The notes: a model not told the origin generated them from the sequence alone. Counted from the first letter of the stretch, positions 1-7,400 are shown. The stretch is DNA of 8,116 bases from Verrucomicrobiota bacterium (GCA_003972865.1 QOAX01000062.1:1-8116); one strand, 5' to 3'. Translations and numbers: made by a program.

Positions 1-167
1 CGAGATGATCTGCATTTTCCTTTTTATCGAAATGTTCACGTTGAACACGCAAGTGGGCCGTCGCTTGGACAAGCTCGGCATCGGCGGGGTTGCGTCCAAC
101 CGCCAACCGCCACGCCAGCTTGATTTGCTCATGAGTTCTGCTGGTTTGCTTGGCCAAGCGATTGGCC
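1..167. repeat. Direct repeat copy A (duplicated DUF1553 3' region)
   Basis: Bases 1-167 match 1407-1573 in the same orientation with only three substitutions, at 100, 118 and 134 (equivalents 1506, 1524 and 1540). Identity ends abruptly at 167/1573, and the left limit lies outside the window. On the minus strand the segment encodes the C-terminal part of the DUF1553 protein in the same frame as the intact gene. Two substitutions are synonymous (Thr, Leu) and one changes Phe to Val. All three lie in the 34 bases nearest the junction side, while 1-99 are identical. Confidence 0.97.
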
Positions 168-1132
168 CACTCGTGATTATGGTTGGCTATTGGGAGCTTT
201 GCACCAAGCTTCATCCAAGCGAGGCAGTTGTCGCTGATGTCAACATACCTCCTGCGTCGGGTCTTGGTTTGATTTCCTTTCAGGGCAACCTCCTTGTCGG
301 CAAAGGAAATGTCCTGCTGGCTCAAACGCCTGACCTCGCTTGGCCGTATACCGCAAAACAGATTCAATGCTGCTGAAGTCAGGAGGGCAGGGGATTCCTT
401 TCTGGTCAGTTCCATGAATTTAGTGGCTTGCTCAACAGTCAGGATTTGCGGGTCAAATTCGACCCGGATGATCTCCTCAATCTTTGATGCAGGATTGTCC
501 ATTACATAGTCCCTCTTGATCATCCAGTTGAACAGATTCTTGACCTGGCGATTGTACCCCTCCTTGGTTGTATTCCCCCAAGCTCCCGCATCGAGCCAAG
601 ACTCGATCATCTCTGGTGTGATGGTTGCGACCTGTGTATCCGCTCCGATGAAGTCCCTGAAACTGTGAACGACGGTTTGCAGCGTGTATAACGTATTCTT
701 TGAGCATCCCTTTCTCGCTTTAGCACCCAAGAAGCCGCTTGGCTCAAACACTTTTTCAGGTCGCCCGCGATGTCTGCATCGCGGAGAGTCCGCCTTGACC
801 CTCTCGTCGACGTAAGCGTAGCCAACGGCCTCACCCAGAGTGCACTTCTTGAGGAAGTTTTTCCCGCTCCCTGCGGTGGCAAAGTGGTCAACGGCTGACA
901 ACAAGGTGAACCCAATACTGCGAGACCGCTCGAAGGCGTTCATCATGTCGATCCTGTCGCTGTTTGATAAACCGATCCACCATTGCTGGCAGGTGACATC
1001 CTTGGCCTCGGCCTTCAGCCATCGCTCGGCCTGCGGCTTGGTATCGAAGAACATCCGCTTCCGTTTGCCGTTAATCTTTCCATCGACAAGCACCACTGGC
1101 TTGCCCCGCTGTGTGATTTCTTTAACCTTCAT
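1..1132 (-). CDS. Truncated tyrosine recombinase (integrase) fused in frame to a duplicated DUF1553 C-terminus; partial at left edge
   Basis: Translating the minus strand from the ATG at 1132 gives an open frame to the window edge (about 377 codons, no stop). Residues 1-45 look like an arm-type DNA-binding domain (MKVKEITQRGKPVVLVDG, then a basic strand and an AERWLKAEA helix). Residues about 130-220 are a SAM-like core-binding domain (SKNTLYTLQTVVHSF ... NLFNWMIKRDYVMDNPAS). Residues about 230-322 begin the catalytic domain: the box I arginine is R263 in GIRPSEVRRL and the likely beta-hairpin lysine is K290 in NQTKTRRRR. After W322 the recombinase homology stops, and residues 323 onward equal the C-terminal region of the neighbouring DUF1553 protein (ANRLAKQTSRTHEQIKLAW). 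The HxxR, H/W and tyrosine-nucleophile parts are therefore missing and the protein should be catalytically dead unless complemented. If the repeat continues to the DUF1553 stop, the chimera would be 396 residues. No Shine-Dalgarno is visible; an in-frame stop lies near 1233, and the ATG was chosen because the arm-domain pattern starts there. The family call is firm; whether the chimera is expressed is unknown. Confidence 0.85.
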   Translation of the reverse strand, partial: MKVKEITQRGKPVVLVDGKINGKRKRMFFDTKPQAERWLKAEAKDVTCQQWWIGLSNSDRIDMMNAFERSRSIGFTLLSAVDHFATAGSGKNFLKKCTLGEAVGYAYVDERVKADSPRCRHRGRPEKVFEPSGFLGAKARKGCSKNTLYTLQTVVHSFRDFIGADTQVATITPEMIESWLDAGAWGNTTKEGYNRQVKNLFNWMIKRDYVMDNPASKIEEIIRVEFDPQILTVEQATKFMELTRKESPALLTSAALNLFCGIRPSEVRRLSQQDISFADKEVALKGNQTKTRRRRYVDISDNCLAWMKLGAKLPIANHNHEWANRLAKQTSRTHEQIKLAWRLAVGRNPADAELVQATAHLRVQREHFDKKENADHL

Positions 1133-1347
1133 CGTTTGTAATTTCGGCCCACCAAAGGCCTCTGAAAACGATGTGCTCTCTTTCCCGAAAACAGTCAAGC
1201 TAGAGTGGCAGCAGCTGCCACTTTTGGGCTGTTAAACTGGCAAATAGCGGGGAAATCTCGGTTAGAACAGGTAAGATGGAAAGTTCACTTTAGCCCCGGT
1301 TTGTTTGACTATAGTTGGATTTCCTAAAAAAAGTGAAAAAAAGTCGC
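1133..1347. other. Intergenic region between the DUF1553 stop and the integrase start
   Basis: These 215 bases separate two minus-strand genes. They contain a perfect 8-bp-stem palindrome (1204-1222) and A-tracts just beyond the DUF1553 stop that read as T-tracts on the coding strand. I found no convincing -35/-10 pair for the integrase, no RNA gene and no conserved small ORF. The integrase frame stays open up to about 1230, so a short N-terminal extension from a non-ATG start cannot be excluded. Confidence 0.6.
1204..1222. repeat. Perfect palindrome/hairpin (8-bp arms, 3-nt loop)
   Basis: AGTGGCAG at 1204-1211 is the exact reverse complement of CTGCCACT at 1215-1222, separated by CAG. On the plus strand it is followed by a short T run (1222-1225); on the minus strand no T run follows. 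It lies 72 bases upstream of the integrase ATG and 126 bases downstream of the DUF1553 stop. It could be a terminator stem, a regulator operator, or part of a recombinase-binding region; the sequence alone does not choose. Confidence 0.7.
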
Positions 1348-1356
1348 TTAGTCGAC
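1326..1356 (-). terminator. Weak terminator-like structure at the DUF1553 stop codon
   Basis: On the minus strand a 4-bp stem (GTCG at 1356-1353 with CGAC at 1346-1343, loop of six bases including the TAA stop) is followed at once by seven T (1342-1336) and, after CAC, seven more T (1332-1326). The double T-tract is typical of intrinsic terminators, but the stem is very short, so termination may be weak or the structure incidental. Confidence 0.3.
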
Positions 1357-3531
1357 ATAGATGAATTCGTTGGAGTTCAGCAGCACATGGCAGAGCGAGG
1401 CCAAGGCGAGATGATCTGCATTTTCCTTTTTATCGAAATGTTCACGTTGAACACGCAAGTGGGCCGTCGCTTGGACAAGCTCGGCATCGGCGGGGTTGCG
1501 TCCAAACGCCAACCGCCACGCCAACTTGATTTGCTCATGGGTTCTGCTGGTTTGCTTGGCCAAGCGATTGGCCAGGGCTTTGCTTTGGCTGTGGGCGAAA
1601 TGATTGTTCAATAATGCGAGGGCCTGGGGTGCAACGGTGGTGACCTCGCGTTGTCCGCAACTGGCTGTGGTGTCGCTGAAGTCGAACACGGTCATTAGTG
1701 GTAGCAGGCGTGAGCGCTTGGTCATCATGTAAATACTGCGACGTGAGCGTTCTTCGGTGGGCGAGTCTTTCCAGTCACCGGCTTTGCGCGATAATCCTTC
1801 AAGCGCTTCACTCGACATTTTCGGGTAAAAACTTGGCCCGCCCATTTTAAGATTCAGTTGTCCGCTGACCGCCAGCATCGCATCGCGAAGTGCCTCAGAA
1901 TTGAGCCGGTGACGGTTGAACTTCCACAAGTTGCGATTCAGGAAATCACGCTGCGCATACTCGGCTTCCTGTGGGTGAATCGACTGCTGCTGGTACGTGT
2001 CCGACATCATAATCAGTTTGTGTAATCGCTTGAGCGTCCATGGCGCGCCACCACCAGTCGTGGGTTCCATGAACTCTGCCGCCAGCCAGTCGAGCAACTT
2101 GGGGTGAGTGGGAGGATCGCTCTTATATCCAAAGTTATTGGGTGTGCGGACAAGTGCCCGTCCGAAATGGTGCTGCCATAGCCGGTTCACCAGCACACGC
2201 GCGGTCAGCGGATTACGGCCATCGGTGATCCATTTGGCAAACTGCAATCGCCGGTGGGTGGTTTTGCCGTTGGCCGACGGCGTGGCGAGCGGTTTGTCGA
2301 GATCCGTCACAGCGGAGAGAAAACCGGGTGCGATCTCGGGGCCTGGCTTGTGGCGTTCGCCGTTAATAAGCAGACGGATCGGCAACGGCTTGGCGCTTTT
2401 GTCCGTCCAACCGTAAACGTCGAAGCCGAGATCCTTCCCAGTCGGGCCGCCCTGGTTGCCCTGGCCAATGTGACCGGCCCAGAAAAAGCTGGCGATTCGG
2501 TAGTAGTCGCTCTGGCGGATGGGATCGAATTTGTGATCGTGGCAACGTGCGCACTTCACGGTCAACCCGAGAAAAGCGGAGGTCGTCGTGTGCACCATGT
2601 CCTCAAGTCGCGTATAGAGGTAGTCGGCTGGGTCGTTGGGTTCGTCGTTCCACGTGCCGGCACGGATCATGCCAGTGGCGATGACTGATTGTTCAGTGCG
2701 GTCTGCGACCTCGTCGCCGGCAAGTTGCTCGGCGACGAAACGTGTGTACGGCATGTCATCGTTCAGCGCGTTGATGACCCAGTCGCGGTAGCGCCATATG
2801 TTTGGCTTGAGTTTGTCGCGCTCGTAACCGTCCGTCTCGGCAAAGCGAACAAGATCGAGCCAGTAACGCGACCAGCGTTCGCCGTAACGAGGAGAGGCGA
2901 GCAGCTTGTGGATGAGTTTCGGCCAGGCGTCCGGTGACGAGTCGCCGATGAATTGCTCGAGTTGTTCCGGGGTCGGCGGCAAACCGGTCAGGTCGAAGTA
3001 GGCGCGACGGGCGAGTGTACGACGGTCGGCGAGGGGAGCAGGCTCCATTGATTCGCGCTTGAGCTTCGCCAGGATGAACGCGTCGATTGGGTGCTTGGCC
3101 AGGCGCGGCGCGGTGGGGCGCTCGACCGGCTGCAGCGACCACCAGTCGCGACCGGCCCGCACGTCAGTGGTGGTCTCGTAAAGATCGAGCACGCGTCCGC
3201 TTGGCCAGGCGGCACCAGAACCTATCCAGGCCATGAGCAGTGCGATCTCGGCTTCGGGCAATCTTTGAGAACGCCCCTTGATCTTGGGTGGCATCTCGCC
3301 CTTGGTGACGAGTTCGAGCGCGAGTCGGCCGTTCTCGGTTCCCTTCGTGAAGCCACCCTCTGTGGTGAGATTGACGTCGCCCTTGAGGTCGCGTTTGTTG
3401 TGGCACTCGAGACAGCGCTTGGCAATCAGCGGCGCGATGTCTCGATTGAAGTCAGGCATCGACACGCCGTTTGCGTGTGCAACGAACGCCCACACAAAAC
3501 ATACGATAATCATTTGCCGCGAATAGATCAT
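1348..3531 (-). CDS. Secreted PSCyt1/DUF1549/DUF1553 (Planctomycete cytochrome c type) protein
   Basis: 727 residues from the ATG at 3531. Residues 1 to about 22 form a signal peptide (hydrophobic IIVCFVWAFVAHA). Residues about 26-110 form a PSCyt1 cytochrome c-like domain with heme motif CLECH (40-44) and a candidate axial methionine M80 in GEMPPK. DUF1549 covers about 147-350 (HPIDAFILAKL, RRAYFDLTGLPPTPEQ, SPRYGERWSRYWLDLVRFAETDGYERD) and includes a second heme-type motif, CARCH (327-331), within KCARCHDHKFDPI. DUF1553 covers about 426 to the end (FAKWITDGRNPLTARVLVNRLWQHHFGRGL-like block, closing LLNSNEFIYVD), so the C-terminus looks complete. The stretch between CARCH and the NGERHKPGPEIAPGF block is short, making a compact family member. 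Such proteins are thought to be periplasmic and are often encoded with DUF1501 proteins and sulfatases; their biochemical role is largely unproven. The open frame reaches a TTG at 3585, but that TTG sits in a candidate -35 box and would place extra residues before the signal peptide; an ATG at 3513 is also possible. Confidence 0.93.
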   Translation of the reverse strand: MIYSRQMIIVCFVWAFVAHANGVSMPDFNRDIAPLIAKRCLECHNKRDLKGDVNLTTEGGFTKGTENGRLALELVTKGEMPPKIKGRSQRLPEAEIALLMAWIGSGAAWPSGRVLDLYETTTDVRAGRDWWSLQPVERPTAPRLAKHPIDAFILAKLKRESMEPAPLADRRTLARRAYFDLTGLPPTPEQLEQFIGDSSPDAWPKLIHKLLASPRYGERWSRYWLDLVRFAETDGYERDKLKPNIWRYRDWVINALNDDMPYTRFVAEQLAGDEVADRTEQSVIATGMIRAGTWNDEPNDPADYLYTRLEDMVHTTTSAFLGLTVKCARCHDHKFDPIRQSDYYRIASFFWAGHIGQGNQGGPTGKDLGFDVYGWTDKSAKPLPIRLLINGERHKPGPEIAPGFLSAVTDLDKPLATPSANGKTTHRRLQFAKWITDGRNPLTARVLVNRLWQHHFGRALVRTPNNFGYKSDPPTHPKLLDWLAAEFMEPTTGGGAPWTLKRLHKLIMMSDTYQQQSIHPQEAEYAQRDFLNRNLWKFNRHRLNSEALRDAMLAVSGQLNLKMGGPSFYPKMSSEALEGLSRKAGDWKDSPTEERSRRSIYMMTKRSRLLPLMTVFDFSDTTASCGQREVTTVAPQALALLNNHFAHSQSKALANRLAKQTSRTHEQIKLAWRLAFGRNPADAELVQATAHLRVQREHFDKKENADHLALASLCHVLLNSNEFIYVD
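1407..1573. repeat. Direct repeat copy B (inside the intact DUF1553 gene)
   Basis: This is the partner of bases 1-167. It encodes DUF1553 protein residues 654 to about 708 in the 727-residue numbering. The intact gene continues past both ends of the repeat, so this copy sits in its native setting and copy A is the displaced one. The spacing between copies is exactly 1406 bases. Confidence 0.97.
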
Positions 3532-3556
3532 TATTTTCGAGCCGTTTTGGTGGGCG

Positions 3557-3585
3557 AATATCGGTCGATTCACAAAGGGCGTCAA
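3557..3585 (-). promoter_or_regulatory. Candidate sigma70-type promoter for the cytochrome/DUF1553 gene
   Basis: On the minus strand TTGACG (3585-3580, five of six consensus bases) is followed after exactly 17 bases by GATATT (3562-3557, four of six, with the important second A and last T kept). Transcription would start near 3550, leaving a leader of about 20 bases before the ATG at 3531. The match supports that start over the upstream TTG, which would then be untranscribed. This is a by-eye match in a phylum whose promoters are poorly characterised. Confidence 0.4.
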
Positions 3586-3604
3586 GATGGCGCAGAAAAT
3601 AAAT

Positions 3605-3626
3605 GATAAGTTTTTTTTGACTTATC
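3605..3626. promoter_or_regulatory. Inverted repeat GATAAGT-N8-ACTTATC in the divergent control region
   Basis: GATAAGT (3605-3611) and ACTTATC (3620-3626) are perfect reverse complements around an 8-base spacer of seven T and one G. The dyad lies 40 bases upstream of the pseudopilin ATG and about 74 bases upstream of the cytochrome ATG, so a dimeric regulator bound here could act on both divergent genes. The TTGACT at 3617-3622 overlaps the right arm and could be a -35 box for the plus-strand unit, but no good -10 follows at normal spacing. A simple RNA hairpin in a long leader is the alternative. Confidence 0.45.
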
Positions 3627-3666
3627 CTAATTGTAGCTCAACATCACTCCAACCACTCTTCAGCGG

Positions 3667-4392
3667 ATGAGTAAACGGCTAAAAACCAATAACAAAGCAT
3701 TCACTTTGATTGAGTTGCTAGTGGTCGTTGCGATCATCGCCATTCTGGCGGCGTTGCTGCTACCGGCTCTCGGCAGGGCCAAAAGAAGTGCGAACATAAC
3801 ATCATGCAAGAATAACGAGCGTCAGTGGCTTCTTTCCCTTAACATGTATGCTGATGATGAGGGAGGTAAATTCCCCAAAGCCGGACACAATTTGCCCTAC
3901 TGGATGCTTCGCTCGTTCCGGGACAACATTATGAATAAGTATTCGCTCCCCCGTAAGATGTTTTATTGCCCTGAAAACTACGGTTGGAACAACGACCAAA
4001 TATGGGACATTGGAGGTGGAGGCGCTGCTTTCAGTGTAATGGGTTATTTTTATTGGGCGGGATCACCCCACTATGGAGAGAACCCGGCCATAGCCAGGAT
4101 GAGTCCCAAAAAACCGGTATTTGCACAAAACCAGACAGACGATCCTCATTTCAAGGTGTTGCTGACCGACTTGACCAGAAAATGGGGTGGAAAATGGGGG
4201 CGCCGGGGATTGGTTATGGGCCCCATGGGATTACTTAATGAGAAAGGCGTTAATCACTACAATGACGAAGGGGATGCTCCGGAGGGTTCCAATCATGCCT
4301 ATCTGGATGGGCACGTTGAATGGAAAAAAGCATCCTCATTTGCGAAATATCCCAAGCTGATCTTCGGAGCGGGTAACGAATTATATTTTTAA
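3667..4392 (+). CDS. Pseudopilin-like protein with prepilin N-terminal methylation motif and C-terminal DGHVEW motif
   Basis: 241 residues. Residues 1-11 are a short basic leader (MSKRLKTNNKA), followed by the prepilin motif FTLIELLVVV and a hydrophobic helix to about residue 33 ending LLLPALGRAK, typical of type IV pilin and type II secretion pseudopilins handled by a PilD-like peptidase. Mature Glu5 is present (E16 of the precursor). The residue before the cut is Ala11 rather than the classic Gly. After the helix comes SCKNNERQWLLSLNMYADD, then a globular part with FYCPE, and near the end NHAYLDGHVEW (209-219), the C-terminal motif seen in the expanded pseudopilin-like families of Verrucomicrobiota and Lentisphaerota. 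It is probably an inner-membrane-anchored or fibre-forming envelope protein; its role is unknown in this lineage, which often carries many stand-alone copies. No other secretion genes are visible. It lies 12 bases before the LamG gene and probably shares its transcript. No Shine-Dalgarno precedes the ATG. Confidence 0.9.
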   Translation: MSKRLKTNNKAFTLIELLVVVAIIAILAALLLPALGRAKRSANITSCKNNERQWLLSLNMYADDEGGKFPKAGHNLPYWMLRSFRDNIMNKYSLPRKMFYCPENYGWNNDQIWDIGGGGAAFSVMGYFYWAGSPHYGENPAIARMSPKKPVFAQNQTDDPHFKVLLTDLTRKWGGKWGRRGLVMGPMGLLNEKGVNHYNDEGDAPEGSNHAYLDGHVEWKKASSFAKYPKLIFGAGNELYF

Positions 4393-4404
4393 CCCAAAAA
4401 TAAA

Positions 4405-7400
4405 ATGAAAGTATTATTAAACGAAATGAGGAAACCTTTATTGAAGGTTATCTTTTCACTGCTGCTCACTTCAGTTGGTGCAATGGCACAAGATGGACTT
4501 TTGGTTCATTTAAAGTTGAATGAGGCAGGTGGTGAATTGGCCAAGGATTCCTCAGGAAACGGCCACGATGGCACACTTGTTGGTGTTGCGGTTGCAAACA
4601 GCCAGTGGGTGGATGGGAAATCCGACAATGCAGTCTCCCTCGGCATAGGGCACGTGGAGGTAACTGATCTGCCGGAAATGACATCGACGACGTGGGCTGC
4701 CTGGGTTCGCCTGGATGCAGATTCATCTTATGGAGCTGCCATTTCAGCTGCCTTTGAGGGTGCGGGCGCGGGGCACAGTCTTGGCTTTCACACCGGCGGG
4801 ACTGTGCGCCACCCTAGGGTTCTTTGGAACCATGCCAACGGGCATATTTCCATACTTGCTCCGGATCCAGTCGAACTCGGTGAATGGAATCATCTTGCCG
4901 TCACTTACAACGCAGATTCTGAAGACATCACCCTTTATGTAAACGGACAGGCCAAGGGGAATGGCAAGGTTGGCACTACCCTGTTTTCAGTGGTCCACCT
5001 TGGCCAAAGGGCCTCATCAAAGAATTGCCCCTTAAACGGGTCTTTGGATGATCTCAGGATTTTCAACCGGGCCCTGAGCGCTGATGAGATTTCCAACCTT
5101 GTGGAATACAATGCAAGCCCAGGACTGGTTGCTCACTGGAAATTTGACGAAAAATCGGGAGTGCTTGCATTCGACTCCGGCCACAACAGCAATCTGGGTA
5201 CACTTGTGAATTTTGAGGGTGACAATTCGCAGTGGGTGGAAGGCAGGGTGGGCGGAGCCATCAGCTTTAACGGGAGTAATTATGTTGAGGTGCCGCATGA
5301 TCCTTCCATTGGTGCGGACCTGATAAACGGCTTTTCTGTGTCCGCCTGGTTCAATTCAAACGTGGAACTTGCAGCCGGTGGCAGTGGCAACCGTATGTTG
5401 GAAAAGGGCAACAGCTATTTCTTCCTTCAGGGTGTGGGAAGCGGTGGTATGAACTTTTTGGTTAAAAAGGGTGGGGCAAACAAAACAGCCACTACAGGAG
5501 AGACCATTGATGCCGGTGAGTGGAATCATATAGTCGGGGTGTTCGATGGTGAAAATGCGATCGTGTATCTCAATGGGGAGCAAAAGGGCAGCATCGCTGT
5601 TCCCGCACCTGTTGATGATGCCGGATTGCCACTGCGCATTGGGTCTGATGACAGCGGTAATTTTTTCGATGGTTCAATGGATGAGGTGATGATTTGGAAC
5701 AAACCCCTGAGTGAAGAGGAAGTGGGCGCCCTGTTTGCCAATGAGTTGAACCCGGATGCGGACACTGCCCCGGCAATCACCCAGGATCCCGGTTCGATGG
5801 AAACCTATGAAGGGGGCTCAATTATCCTGACCGCAAAAGCTTCCGGGTCGCCACCGATGAAATATCTCTGGTTGAAGGGGGAAGAACCGCTTCGCTGGGC
5901 CACGGAGAATACCCTGATGATTGAAGACTCCACGAAAGAAGACTCGGGATCCTACAAGGTTCGGGCATCAAACTCGGCTGGGGAGGTTTTCAGCGAGTCG
6001 GCGAATGTAACCGTGCTTCCGGTTGAAGGATTGGACACGGCCAGGCAGGCATATTGGAAACTTGATGAGCAAGAGGGCCTGGTTGCGGTTGATAGCTCAA
6101 CAAATGACAACAATGCAGACTTGATAGATTTTTCCGATGACTCATCCCAGTGGGTTGAGGGGAAGGTCGAGCAGGCATTGGAACTGGACGGGGAGATGAC
6201 ATATCTCGCAGTGTTTGATGACGAATCCCTGGCACTTGGAGCAGAAGCCACGTTTTCCTTCTGGATCAAACCCAGCTCTTATGGCCCCGTGGAAAATGCC
6301 GGAAATTACACGAGATCTTCAAGTTGGATATTAAGGAAAGGCGATCATCTTTCCCTTCGGTTGATCGACGACCCGGGAACTGTAAGGAAATCCCTGATTG
6401 TAAGATCTGACACTGGTGGGTTAACAAGCACGGTCAACAGGAAAGCCAACGAGGTGAACACCGTCCAGGGTTCTGTTGAAATTGATAATTGGCAGCATTT
6501 CACTGTTGTCTACAAGGCAGGCAAGATCATCTTCTACAAGGACGGATTCCGGATAGGTCAACCCGAGGAAGGCGTTTTGGGTGAGCCAAATTCTGATGAT
6601 CTGTTCATAGGAAGTTATGATGATCAGGGTTTAGCGAGAAATGTTGATGGCATACTGGACGAAGTCGCTATCTGGTCCAGGCCACTGTCGGAAGCCGAAA
6701 TACTGGAGTTGGCAGGGCGCGACATTTCCGGGGCGCCCGTGGTGATCTCCCAACCCAGGTCCCAGAAAAAACTGGAGGGCACCACCGCCGTGTTTGAGGT
6801 CATGGTTACCGGAAAACGGCCGGTTACTTATCAATGGTATTTCAAAGGTGAAGCCATCGAGGGAGCGACTTCAAGCTCGCTCGTGCTGGCAAAACTGAGC
6901 GCTGATCAATCTGGCGACTATACTGTGAGGATTACAAATGAGCAGGGAAGCACCACCAGCAATGTAACCGGCCTGGAGGTCGAACGGTTGGATGCCATTA
7001 CCAGCGGGTTGGTTGCCTATTACACCTTTGATGAGTCTGAAGGAGAGACGTTACAGGATTCAAGCGGGAACAATATAAACGGAACACTTGAAAGCTTTGA
7101 TGAAGGTTTTGGTGTTCCAGGGAGGATTGGAGGAGCAATCGTTTTTGATGGGGATGACGACCTGATATCCATTCCTCATAATGACCTGTTAAACCTGGCC
7201 AATGAAGCAACCGTGTCATTGTGGATGAATATTGAAGAGTTTGGATCTTATGATCGTGTTTTCCGGAAAGCAGTCAACTTTGATATGGTCCTGTTGGGTG
7301 GGGGGGTAATTCGCACCCATGGAGTCAACAAAACACCTTATTCCTCTCCGGGCGACACCTGGGAAGTTGGAACGTGGCAGCACTACGCCTTCGTTTACAA

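Noticed and set aside
5..376. Plus-strand ORF beginning MICIFLFIEMF, seen again at 1315-1614
   Set aside because: Both are antisense shadows of the duplicated DUF1553 3' region (and of the integrase). They recur only because the underlying DNA is repeated.
607..915. Minus-strand ORF in another frame over the integrase
   Set aside because: It overlaps the integrase frame, which carries the recognisable domains on both sides. It was considered as evidence of a frameshift, but the integrase frame is open throughout.
1265..1300. AAAGT-TC-ACTTT small inverted repeat upstream of the integrase
   Set aside because: Five AT-rich base pairs with a two-base loop are expected by chance and cannot form a stable hairpin.
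1..1573. CRISPR array, insertion sequence or tRNA-type attachment site
   Set aside because: There are only two repeat copies 1406 bases apart, no terminal inverted repeats or transposase, and the repeat is protein-coding and does not fold as a tRNA.
3532..3585. TTG at 3585 as start of the DUF1553 protein (745 residues)
   Set aside because: It would add 18 residues before the signal peptide and overlaps a good -35 box. The ATG at 3531 places the signal sequence at the N-terminus.
2254..3606. Several 80-170 residue plus-strand ORFs opposite the DUF1553 gene
   Set aside because: They lie entirely antisense to a gene with clear domain motifs, are rich in Arg, Gly and Ala as expected of GC-rich shadows, and show no recognisable motifs.
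4466..7219. Many short ORFs on both strands across 4466-7219 and one at 7796-8065
   Set aside because: They are shadows of the long LamG/Ig frame, which is continuous from 4405 to the window end and carries regular domain motifs.
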